From contig DAIEQM010000044.1 of the NCBI GenBank assembly GCA_027347685.1, forward strand, positions 1 to 61,104: 61,104 bases of DNA, given 5' to 3'. The notes under the pieces were generated by a model, which saw only the letters and a list, made by a program, of their open reading frames with translations, was not told the DNA's origin and ran no database searches. The translations under genes were made by a program, and so were the position numbers. Shown here piece by piece: positions 17,038-23,475 of the stretch (position 1 is the first letter of the stretch; each line of letters starts with the position of its first letter). Origin of the DNA: UBA5941 sp021824385. GTDB lineage: Bacteria; Patescibacteriota; Microgenomatia; UBA8517.

Positions 17038-19896
17038 ATGGAGAAAAAACTCAATACGTCACAGCTTGAAGCGGTTACTCATGGAGAAGGACCGCTTCTT
17101 ATTATTGCTGGTGCTGGAACGGGAAAAACAACCGTAATTACCGAGCGTGTTAAACACCTTATTTCTGAAGGTTTGGCCACGCCGTCTGAAATATTGGCTC
17201 TCACATTTACTGAAAAAGCAGCCAACGAAATGGAAGGAAGAATCGATGAAGCACTCCCCTTGGGATACGCACAAATGTGGGTAATGACCTTTCACAGTTT
17301 TTGTGACCGAATTTTGAGACAAGATGGGTTTCATATTGGGCTCGATACCAAGTTTCGCTTAATGACTACTGCAGATTCTCTTGATCTTCTAAAGAGAAAT
17401 TTATATTTGCTTGGACTTGATTATTTTGCCCCTCTGGGGAACCCTACCAAGTTTTTGAGCGGACTGTTGTCTCACTTCTCTCGACTCCAAGATGAAAACG
17501 TCACTCCTGATGAGTACCTCGATTGGGCTCAGAAATATGAACAAGAAAATGGTAATAAATCAGAGGAAGAAAAGCTCGAATCGTTGAAGTGGAAAGAGCT
17601 TTCTGAAGTCTACAAAAAATACGAAGAATTAAAAATCAAAAATTCGCTCTTTGATTTTGGTGATCTAATTACCAAAACAATATTGTTATTTGAGAAACGG
17701 TCCAATGTGCTTTTGGAATACCAAAAAAAGTTTAAATATATATTGGTTGATGAGTTTCAGGACACCAACTATGCTCAAAATAAATTGGTAACGCTGCTTA
17801 CCGGGAGAGATGGAAACATTACGGTTGTAGGAGATGATGATCAGAGCATTTATCGCTTCCGGGGCGCTGCAGTCTCCAATATGCTTCAATTTCGTGAACA
17901 TTTCCCAAGCACCAAAATTGTAACTTTGACTGACAATTATCGTTCAAAACAAACTATTTTGACCGCCGCTCATACCCTTATTTCACATAACAATCCAGAT
18001 CGATTGGAGGTAATAGAGAAAATTGATAAAAAGCTTGTTTCACATGTTGAGGGACTGGGGAAGATTGAACTTACAAATCCTCAAGAGAGTAGAGACGAGG
18101 CAGACTTTGTTTCAAAGAAAATACTTGAACTTAAAGACACATACGACTTTTCTGATTTTGCCGTCCTGGTGCGCGCAAATAATCACGCTGAAAGTTTTGT
18201 AAGAAGCTTTGAACAAACCGGTATCCCGTATCAGTTTTTAGGCCCCGGTAAATTATTTTCTGAGCTTGAAATTGTGGATCTGTTTTCATATCTGCGCGTT
18301 GTCGCTGATATTCACAACGATGCAGCGCTCTACCGGGTTCTCTCGTCTGAAGTTTTTGCAATAGACCCGCTTTCCCTTGCTAAAATGTCATCTAAAGCAC
18401 GCCATGAGCAATTATTCCTCTTTGACTCACTGGAGATTGACTCAACGGCTGAGAGCCCTGACTCTGAAAAAATTCTATCACTCCTCACCCTCATCACCGA
18501 TCATGTAAAACGATCTCGTGACGAGTCCATTATTTCACTTCTTCTCGAATATCTTGAAAAAAGTGGTCTGCGAGAGAATCTTATTAAGGAAGACTCTATG
18601 GAGTCATTGAAGAAAATTCAAAACATTGAAAAGTTCCTCGGAAAAATTAAATCGTTTGAAATCAATAACGCAAAAGCGTCATTCTCTGAGATTGTTGACT
18701 GGATCGATCTTCAAACTGAAATCAATGAGTCTCCTTCAGCCGCCGAAGTTGAAATAGGCGAGGAGGATAAGGTAAATATCCTCACAGTTCACTCTTCAAA
18801 AGGGCTTGAGTTTCCCGTAGTGTTTCTCGTAAACCTTGTGTCACAGCGCTTTCCCTCAATGGAGCGACGTGAGCAAATTCCTATTCCTGACGCTCTGATT
18901 CGTGAAGTATTGCCTTCGGGAGATTTTCATTTACAAGAGGAGCGCAGGCTTTTTTATGTAGGACTAACACGAGCAAAGAACGAAGTGTATTTAACTGGCG
19001 CAAAATTTTATGGCGATGGAAAAAGAGAGAAGAAATTGTCGCCTTTTGTAGTCGAAACATTGGGTGAGCTGCGACCCAATGAATTCAGCTCAAAAATACT
19101 TGAAAAAATAGAAGTTGTAAAGCAACATTCCCTGCCACAAAAATTCGCGTTAAAAAGTATTAGTTATTCGCAAATAGAAAAGTTCAAAGTGTGCCCTCTG
19201 CACTATAAACTAAATTATATTTTGAAGCTTCCCACTCCACCCTCAGCTGCACAAAGTTTTGGAGTGAGCTTCCATGCAACCTTAAAAGATTTTTATGACC
19301 ATGTTGCTTTGGGAAGTGAACCCACAAAGGCACTTCTCAACGACTTACTTAGCAAGAATTGGATCCGTGAAGGATATAGTTCAAAAGAACACCTAGACAA
19401 AACCTATCAAAAAGCGAGTAGCTTCTTGGAATACTACTTTGATACCTGGTTTGATAGTAAGACAAAACCGATTGCACTTGAGCAACCTTTCTCCTTTAGA
19501 ATTGAAGACCTTTCGGTAAAGGGAAAGATTGACCGTATCGATGAAACTCCAACCGGCATTCATATTATTGACTATAAAACCGGGAGCAATGCAATGACGC
19601 AAAAGGAAGCCGACTCGGCACTTCAGCTTTCTATCTATGCGCTCGCTGCGACTAAAATTCCTGAGGCTCCTTTTCATCGAAAGCCCACCGACATAACGCT
19701 CTCTTTGATGTATTTTGATACGAAAGAAATAGTAACAACACACCGAACTGCTACTCAGCTTAAAGAGGCTGAAGAAGAAATTTTGGATTGGGCGTTGAAG
19801 ATTTCTGAAAGCGACTTTAGTTGTAGTGGAAACTTTTTGTGTGGAAACTGCGAATATAAAAGTTATTGTGCCGCTTCTCTCAATTCTTCTGATTGA
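17038..19896 (+). CDS. UvrD/AddA-type helicase fused to a RecB-like Fe-S nuclease
   Basis: 952 residues. Residues 1-610 form a superfamily 1A helicase with Walker A AGAGTGKTTVI (about 24), DEFQDTN (about 238), GDDDQSIYRFRGA (about 266) and VHSSKGLEF (about 583). The C-terminal 240 residues are a PD-(D/E)XK nuclease with HIIDYKTGS (about 841) and four cysteines placed like the AddB/Cas4 4Fe-4S cluster: one in FKVCPLHYKL (about 718) and three in C-GN-C-EYKSY-C near the end. It would act in double-strand-break end processing as a single-chain alternative to AddAB/RecBCD (inference). It is distinct from the shorter UvrD at 23.5-25.3 kb. Confidence 0.92.
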   Translation: MEKKLNTSQLEAVTHGEGPLLIIAGAGTGKTTVITERVKHLISEGLATPSEILALTFTEKAANEMEGRIDEALPLGYAQMWVMTFHSFCDRILRQDGFHIGLDTKFRLMTTADSLDLLKRNLYLLGLDYFAPLGNPTKFLSGLLSHFSRLQDENVTPDEYLDWAQKYEQENGNKSEEEKLESLKWKELSEVYKKYEELKIKNSLFDFGDLITKTILLFEKRSNVLLEYQKKFKYILVDEFQDTNYAQNKLVTLLTGRDGNITVVGDDDQSIYRFRGAAVSNMLQFREHFPSTKIVTLTDNYRSKQTILTAAHTLISHNNPDRLEVIEKIDKKLVSHVEGLGKIELTNPQESRDEADFVSKKILELKDTYDFSDFAVLVRANNHAESFVRSFEQTGIPYQFLGPGKLFSELEIVDLFSYLRVVADIHNDAALYRVLSSEVFAIDPLSLAKMSSKARHEQLFLFDSLEIDSTAESPDSEKILSLLTLITDHVKRSRDESIISLLLEYLEKSGLRENLIKEDSMESLKKIQNIEKFLGKIKSFEINNAKASFSEIVDWIDLQTEINESPSAAEVEIGEEDKVNILTVHSSKGLEFPVVFLVNLVSQRFPSMERREQIPIPDALIREVLPSGDFHLQEERRLFYVGLTRAKNEVYLTGAKFYGDGKREKKLSPFVVETLGELRPNEFSSKILEKIEVVKQHSLPQKFALKSISYSQIEKFKVCPLHYKLNYILKLPTPPSAAQSFGVSFHATLKDFYDHVALGSEPTKALLNDLLSKNWIREGYSSKEHLDKTYQKASSFLEYYFDTWFDSKTKPIALEQPFSFRIEDLSVKGKIDRIDETPTGIHIIDYKTGSNAMTQKEADSALQLSIYALAATKIPEAPFHRKPTDITLSLMYFDTKEIVTTHRTATQLKEAEEEILDWALKISESDFSCSGNFLCGNCEYKSYCAASLNSSD

Positions 19897-19958
19897 AAAA
19901 TTCTCATTTTGTCTCACAATGAAAACGGAAGTTTAATCACCCAAAGGAGTTAGTTCTC

Positions 19959-20021
19959 ATGATTTCATGGAAATTATGTGCGACCAAAGGAGCCTTCCGC
20001 ATTACATTCTCGCTATACTAG
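19959..20021 (+). CDS. Possible 20-residue peptide ORF
   Basis: An ATG at 19959 has AAAGGAG ending 8 nt upstream and opens 20 codons (MISWKLCATK ... TFSLY). A weak promoter (TTGAAA about 16 nt before CACAAT, near 19893-19920) lies upstream. Nothing is recognised in the peptide. It could be a chance ORF; the good Shine-Dalgarno is the only reason to list it. Confidence 0.25.
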   Translation: MISWKLCATKGAFRITFSLY

Positions 20022-20094
20022 GAAGGGGGTGATCATTTATTCTATCGACTTTCCGTGAGGAGAGTCGGGCCGGGTTTAACTCACCCGGTTTTTT
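20014..20094 (+). ncRNA. Short terminated RNA unit (leader or sRNA)
   Basis: TATACT at 20014-20019 could start an RNA near 20026, although no good -35 is seen. The stretch then forms a perfect 9-bp hairpin CGACTTTCC/GGAGAGTCG with a GTGA (GNRA-type) tetraloop at 20046-20067, followed by the terminator CCGGGT/ACCCGG with six Ts at 20070-20094. It may be a roughly 70-nt sRNA or simply the 3' end of the unit upstream. Confidence 0.4.
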
Positions 20095-20099
20095 ATTTA

Positions 20100-20128
20100 T
20101 TGACACAAAAGTGTGTACGAAGTATAAA
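20100..20128 (+). promoter_or_regulatory. Promoter of the 26-residue peptide gene
   Basis: TTGACA (20100-20105), a 17-nt spacer and TATAAA (20123-20128) make a near-consensus housekeeping promoter. Transcription would start near 20135, leaving a leader of about 25 nt with a GGAG site. It begins 5 bp after the preceding T run. Confidence 0.7.
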
Positions 20129-20159
20129 AAAGTACCGTACCACACGAAAGGAGCAAGAA

Positions 20160-20240
20160 GTGTATTCGATACTCCGTGGTCAGAGTGTGAAAGGGTGTAA
20201 GACGAACATTCGTCGTATGAAGCATCCTTTAGCTGTTTAA
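20160..20240 (+). CDS. 26-residue basic peptide
   Basis: A GTG at 20160 has GGAG 6 nt upstream and a near-consensus promoter 25 nt further up. It encodes a basic peptide (about seven Arg/Lys; MYSILRGQSVKGCKTNIRR then MKHPLAV) with one cysteine and no membrane segment. No family is recognised. The complete set of promoter, Shine-Dalgarno, ORF and downstream terminator makes translation plausible. Alternatives are a leader peptide for the downstream structure, or a chance ORF inside a non-coding RNA. Confidence 0.45.
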   Translation: MYSILRGQSVKGCKTNIRRMKHPLAV

Positions 20241-20294
20241 TTTCATTTGCGCTGATAATCAAAAAATTAAATAGTTAAATTTTTGCGATGAAAG

Positions 20295-20375
20295 TCGCCC
20301 CAACTCACTCTGAAGGTGACTGTGAAGCCGTGAGCTTCCAAAAGCATTGGGCGAGGAAACACCTCGCCCTTTCAT
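20295..20375 (+). promoter_or_regulatory. Riboswitch/attenuator-like structure with competing helices and terminator
   Basis: TCGCCCCAA (20295-20303) can pair with TTGGGCGA (20347-20354), enclosing small helices TCAC/GTGA and GAAGC/GCTTC (20324-20338). The right strand of that helix also contains GGGCG of the terminator stem GGGCGAGG/CCTCGCCC (20349-20369), which is followed by a T-rich run. The two structures exclude each other, as in a transcriptional riboswitch or attenuator. No gene directly follows, only a fresh promoter, so it may instead be the 3' end of the peptide mRNA. Confidence 0.45.
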
Positions 20376-20386
20376 TTGTCAAAAAA

Positions 20387-20415
20387 TTGACAAACTATGA
20401 GTTGTTTGATATAGT
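20387..20415 (+). promoter_or_regulatory. Promoter of the 530-nt ncRNA, with a palindrome over the -35
   Basis: TTGACA (20387-20392), 17 nt, then TATAGT (20410-20415) preceded by TGA as an extended -10. The -35 lies inside the perfect palindrome TTTGTCAA-N4-TTGACAAA, which could be an operator. Start of transcription is expected near 20422. Confidence 0.75.
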
Positions 20416-20421
20416 ACCCAC

Positions 20422-20951
20422 ATAGCTGTTGGTCTCAGGTGTTCCTGACGCCCACTGCTCGTTTTTTTTCGCCAATTAACCGGTTTTTTTAGAAGGGACG
20501 GTCAATTTGAAAGATCACATTCCTATTTGGGGGCAAACCCTGCTTGAATCTTTTTATATTGCCAACTGTGCTGATCTGACCGCCGCCGTGCTGCCCGGGC
20601 GCCCTGTGTAGGGCCAACTCCCCGGCTTCGGCTGTAATTGACAAAGAACGTTTGGGCCGCTAAGTGGATTGCGGCCCTTACACTATCGATAAGTCTGATT
20701 AACAAGGGGGAACCCGATTTGATTTACCGGTATTCATAGCTATTTAACTTACGATTTTCGAGGGCTTTGTCCCAATTAACGCCTTGAGTGGCGCCTTAAT
20801 TGTTCGACCCCAGGTCGAACGTAGACAAATCTCGGGTATTTAAATTCTTGCAAAGTCGTGGCTTGACCACCGCTTTGAGCTGGAAGCCTCGGAAGAGTCG
20901 AACAGGTCTGTTCATCCGTTTCCTGTATCAGGAACGAACAGACCTCTTTTT
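20422..20951 (+). ncRNA. Candidate structured ncRNA of about 530 nt, family unknown
   Basis: This stretch lies between a near-consensus promoter and a strong terminator and has no credible long ORF. It contains several perfect or near-perfect stems: TCAGG/CCTGA (20435-20448), GGGCCGC/GCGGCCC (20654-20677), AATTAA+CGCC with GGCG+TTAATT (20774-20801), and GTTCGACC/GGTCGAAC (20802-20820). A nested CCGGG/CCCGG helix surrounds GCCCT/AGGGC at about 20596-20624. The terminator stem AGGTCTGTTC/GAACAGACCT with an inner TTCCTG/CAGGAA ends in CTTTTT. Conserved RNase P, tmRNA or SRP sequences are not seen. It could be a divergent copy of one of these or a new class. Confidence 0.55.
20904..20951 (+). terminator. 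Terminator of the 530-nt ncRNA
   Basis: A 10-bp outer stem (20904-20913 with 20936-20945) and a 6-bp inner stem (20920-20925 with 20929-20934) are followed by CTTTTT. It is a strong intrinsic terminator in the rightward direction. Confidence 0.85.
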
Positions 20952-20962
20952 GTGCCTTATAG

Positions 20963-20991
20963 TTGACACATTATGGGTGGTATGCTATAGT
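20963..20991 (+). promoter_or_regulatory. Promoter of the 314-nt ncRNA
   Basis: TTGACA (20963-20968), 17 nt, then TATAGT (20986-20991) with TGC just before it as an extended -10. The hexamers and spacing are identical to those of the preceding ncRNA. Transcription is expected to start near 20998. Confidence 0.8.
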
Positions 20992-20997
20992 ATCTCC

Positions 20998-21311
20998 ACT
21001 TGACCGCAAAAGTGAACCGCGGCAGGTTTCTCTGGAGGGCTAATGCCCGACAAGAAAAAAGGACCTCATCGGGTCCCACATTAAGTAATCAGCCTCGGCT
21101 GATACATAAACCGAGTCGCGGATGCGACAAAAAATTTGTTATCCACCACAAAGTGGATGCATCGGAGGAAGGTCCTTAAATCAAGCTCTGGATAAGATCC
21201 GTTGACCTTAATCTTTGCCGAATGAGGTGAAGGTAAGTCAGTCAAGGCTCCATCTCAACGATTTTCCTTCCACCTGTACGTTCGAGCCGCTTCGATGAGC
21301 GGCTCTTTTTT
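20998..21311 (+). ncRNA. Candidate structured ncRNA of about 314 nt, family unknown
   Basis: It is bounded by a strong promoter and a strong terminator. Stems visible by eye are GGGC/GCCC (21037-21048), ATCAGC/GCTGAT (21088-21103), GTCGC/GCGAC (21115-21128) and ATCCAC/GTGGAT (21141-21158). A long-range helix AAGGACCT (21059-21066) with AGGTCCTT (21170-21177) encloses the last three, giving a multibranch domain. A 13-codon ORF (ATG 21043, GGAGG close upstream) lies inside and could be translated. Size suits RNase P RNA or tmRNA, but I cannot find their conserved cores or a tRNA-like end. Confidence 0.55.
21284..21311 (+). terminator. Terminator of the 314-nt ncRNA
   Basis: GAGCCGCT and AGCGGCTC form a perfect 8-bp stem with a 6-nt loop, followed by six Ts. 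It lies 5 bp before the 3' end of the leftward FemAB gene. Confidence 0.9.
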
Positions 21312-21316
21312 GTGGC

Positions 21317-22126
21317 TTACAGAGGCAATCTCCACTTGGTGAAGCAGCCAGGATATTCAATAGCTACTCCCCCAAAGCTTTTCTTGAAGTGCGTAAACCC
21401 TTTCCATTTTTCATTTGGAAAACGCTCGTCATAAATTCCTTCAAAATCAAAGATCTTTGCTTTATTGCGTTGAGCCCACTGAATGCCACTCCAAAGGACT
21501 TTATACTGAATAAGGCTCTTCCGGGCAAAATCGTCAGTAAACCCTACCCAGTAATAACACGTGCTGTCTGCCACTAAAAACATGGCTCCTGAGGTATGAA
21601 ATTTATTCATAATAATCACCATATTTTTGCCAAATGCATCTTTGAACGCTTGTAGTTCGGAAAGAGGCAGTACATGCCGTTTATGTCCGACAGCTTCTTT
21701 CCATGCCTTTCTGAACGTTTCTATTTCTTGCGATTCATACACGACGAGTTTCTCTGACTTTCGAATTGAATAGCGCGCATCCTTTTTCATTTGTGACAAT
21801 ACTTTTTGGAGCGGCAGTGAAATATCGAGTTGCAAAGTTTTAGTGGGAAGGTATGGAGTGTTTGACAGTCTATATCCGGCTATGCCTAAAAGATTTCGAG
21901 CTTTTTTTGTTAACACTTCTGGCTCGATAATGATTTGAAAAACGCGAAATTTTTTACACAAAAAATCAATGTCTGAAAGCTGAAAATCTCTCGTTCGTTG
22001 GAGCTTAATAGCTGAACCTAAAATAGGAATTTTTTTTATGAAATATTGGCGATTTTTGTAATCGATCACTTCCCATCCGATTTTTCTCAAAAACGCTCCA
22101 TATTGACTCGTTTGCCGAAGATCCAT
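21317..22126 (-). CDS. FemAB-family aminoacyltransferase (second of pair)
   Basis: 269 residues. It resembles Fem/peptidoglycan bridge-forming ligases, which add amino acids from aminoacyl-tRNA to the lipid II stem peptide. Visible family features are YSIRKSEKL (about 140; the basic segment after the first GNAT-like lobe), AMFLVADSTCYYWVGFTD (about 180) and IFDFEGIYDE (about 234). It is shorter than classical FemX (about 335 residues). Its ATG directly follows the stop of the upstream Fem gene (TAAATG), so the two are co-translated. They may form a heterodimer or act sequentially (inference). Confidence 0.85.
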   Translation of the reverse strand: MDLRQTSQYGAFLRKIGWEVIDYKNRQYFIKKIPILGSAIKLQRTRDFQLSDIDFLCKKFRVFQIIIEPEVLTKKARNLLGIAGYRLSNTPYLPTKTLQLDISLPLQKVLSQMKKDARYSIRKSEKLVVYESQEIETFRKAWKEAVGHKRHVLPLSELQAFKDAFGKNMVIIMNKFHTSGAMFLVADSTCYYWVGFTDDFARKSLIQYKVLWSGIQWAQRNKAKIFDFEGIYDERFPNEKWKGFTHFKKSFGGVAIEYPGCFTKWRLPL

Positions 22127-23065
22127 TTAAGAAAATTTTGCTTTAAATTTCAGTATTTTCCAACGCAGATATTCAGCTATTCGATACCCCCAGTATAACG
22201 GTGAACACACCAAGTCCCACGTGCCCAAAAACTCTACAATTTTTGGATTATACCCCTCTTTAAATTTGGTGAAGCCTTTCCCTTCTTCACGTCCCCATAA
22301 GTCAAAGGATTTGAGTTTGTGTCTTTTTCCAAATTTAATGGCTTCCCACATCATAAGGTTGGGAGCCATAACGTTCTTGTACTCATCGCTTGATGCACCG
22401 TAGGGGTAGTACAAAGTATCTTTCCAGATAAAAAGGATCCACGCAGCGAGTGTTTTTTTATCAAACGTAGCAGAAAGAATATGGGCAACCCCCGCTTTGT
22501 GCATCGTGCTCCACATAAGTTCGTGATACTTTTTTGTATGAACAAAAAAGCCTTGCCTTTTTGCCGTTTCCTCGGTGAGCCTCCAATACGTTTCAAACGC
22601 TTTATCTGAATTGTCTTCTTTTATGGTTACCCCTTTCTTCTCTGCGAGGCGGATATTATATCTGGTTTTCTGATTAAAGCTTTTAAGTAAGTCATCTTCC
22701 GACTTTGTGAGATCGATGGTAAATGTTGACGGAGTAAAAAGAGTTTTACCAGAAATTGCTCCATGTTCTTTTAAAAGCGAAATATCTGAATTGTTTTTTA
22801 ATACATTGGGCTCTAACTTTACAAACAAAATATTGTTTTTTGAAGCATAATCTCGAAGCTCCTCAATCATTTTCTTTGTAGGCTTGGGGCCTTTGTTGAA
22901 AATTGCAACTTTGAAGGGCAGAAAGTACAGCTTGTGCACCGTTATTTGACCAAAAGAAAATCGTACCACTTCATTACCCCATTTTTTGCGAAATTCCCCC
23001 CATGCCCATGATTGCAGTGGGTGCGTTGCAATCGTATCAATTGTTTTTTCTGAAATCTCCCGCAT
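22127..23065 (-). CDS. FemAB-family aminoacyltransferase (first of pair)
   Basis: About 312 residues of a peptidoglycan interpeptide-bridge ligase. Two GNAT-like lobes are evident: WAWGEFRKKWG (about 22), RYNIRLAEKKGV (about 146), LAAWILFIWKDTLYYPYGAS (about 217), SFDLWGREEGKGFTKFKEGY (about 262). The last is the hallmark W-G/D-x-x-G-x-x-x-FK motif of the family. Start ATG 23065 is chosen because TAAAAT ends 7 nt before it (leaderless pattern); an upstream in-frame start at 23116 would put the -10 inside the gene. Likely operon with the second fem gene. Confidence 0.9.
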   Translation of the reverse strand: MREISEKTIDTIATHPLQSWAWGEFRKKWGNEVVRFSFGQITVHKLYFLPFKVAIFNKGPKPTKKMIEELRDYASKNNILFVKLEPNVLKNNSDISLLKEHGAISGKTLFTPSTFTIDLTKSEDDLLKSFNQKTRYNIRLAEKKGVTIKEDNSDKAFETYWRLTEETAKRQGFFVHTKKYHELMWSTMHKAGVAHILSATFDKKTLAAWILFIWKDTLYYPYGASSDEYKNVMAPNLMMWEAIKFGKRHKLKSFDLWGREEGKGFTKFKEGYNPKIVEFLGTWDLVCSPLYWGYRIAEYLRWKILKFKAKFS

Positions 23066-23164
23066 GTCTATTATTTTAACATTGTTGGTAATTGAAACCC
23101 ATAGTTGATAAATCAACCCTTGTGGATTATTCTATACATGAGGTTCACCAAAAAGGAGCTCGGC

Positions 23165-23443
23165 ATGAAGACAGACAGTAATTTAGAGCTTTCACCCTTA
23201 ATGGTTAAAGCAAAGAGTCTTTTGAAGAAGCATCGAATCTTTCTCTCCCAACGAGCGGGTCTTTTGACACGAGATTCAGCATGGAACAGTGGACTTTCAG
23301 CAGAATGGCATGGAAAAAAGCGGTATGGAAATCGGGTAAGCCACCAGGTGTCTATTACCTTTACTCACCGCGAAGGAAGTGCCGCAGTCGAAGTTTTTGA
23401 CCTTCATGACGAAGTTACAATATTAGTGTGTCCGTGTCTTTAG
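23165..23443 (+). CDS. Small hypothetical protein (SD-led cassette)
   Basis: A 92-residue basic protein without membrane segments; it ends with VTILVCPCL. No family is recognised. AAGGAG lies 7 nt before the ATG at 23165, and TTGATA-N17-TATTCT upstream could be its promoter, leaving a leader of about 25-30 nt. A GC-rich hairpin (ACTCCCCG/CGGGGAGT, 23451-23476) follows. It is divergent from the fem pair and convergent with the UvrD gene. Confidence 0.65.
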   Translation: MKTDSNLELSPLMVKAKSLLKKHRIFLSQRAGLLTRDSAWNSGLSAEWHGKKRYGNRVSHQVSITFTHREGSAAVEVFDLHDEVTILVCPCL

Positions 23444-23475
23444 TTTTTCTACTCCCCGGCTCATATGTCGGGGAG

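Larger units (their letters stand above)
19897..21316. other. 1.4-kb gene-poor region with tandem promoter-terminator units
   Basis: No long coding frame fits here on either strand. Reading left to right it holds a possible 20-codon ORF, a short terminated unit, a promoter with a 26-codon SD-led ORF and a terminator with an alternative pairing, and then two strong promoters (TTGACA-N17-TATAGT) that each lead to a stem-rich stretch and an intrinsic terminator. All units point rightward. The parts are listed separately. I could not match the long transcripts to RNase P RNA, tmRNA, SRP RNA or 6S RNA by their conserved bases. Confidence 0.7.

Noticed and set aside
20029..20058. A 9-codon GTG ORF after GGAAGGGG.
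   Set aside because: Too short to support and overlaps a perfect GNRA-capped hairpin that explains the sequence better.
20288..20425. A 45-codon ORF from ATG 20288 (MKVAPTHSEGDCE ...).
   Set aside because: It has no Shine-Dalgarno and runs straight through a terminator hairpin and the next promoter, so it is probably a chance frame.
20800..21003. A 67-codon plus-strand frame across the end of the 530-nt RNA.
   Set aside because: It crosses the terminator and the next promoter, and its composition is not protein-like.
21161..21177. A GGAGGAA-G-GTCC string in the 314-nt RNA resembles the P4-side motif GGAGGAAAGTCC of RNase P RNA.
   Set aside because: It lies near the 3' half instead of near the 5' end, one core base differs, and the complementary 3' P4 strand is absent. 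Here the same bases pair with 21059-21066 instead.
20422..21311. tmRNA in this region.
   Set aside because: No tRNA-like ends, no T-arm motif with a pairing acceptor stem, and no tag ORF ending in an ALAA-like sequence inside either predicted RNA. The HPLAV end of the 26-residue peptide is only a weak resemblance and that ORF has its own Shine-Dalgarno.
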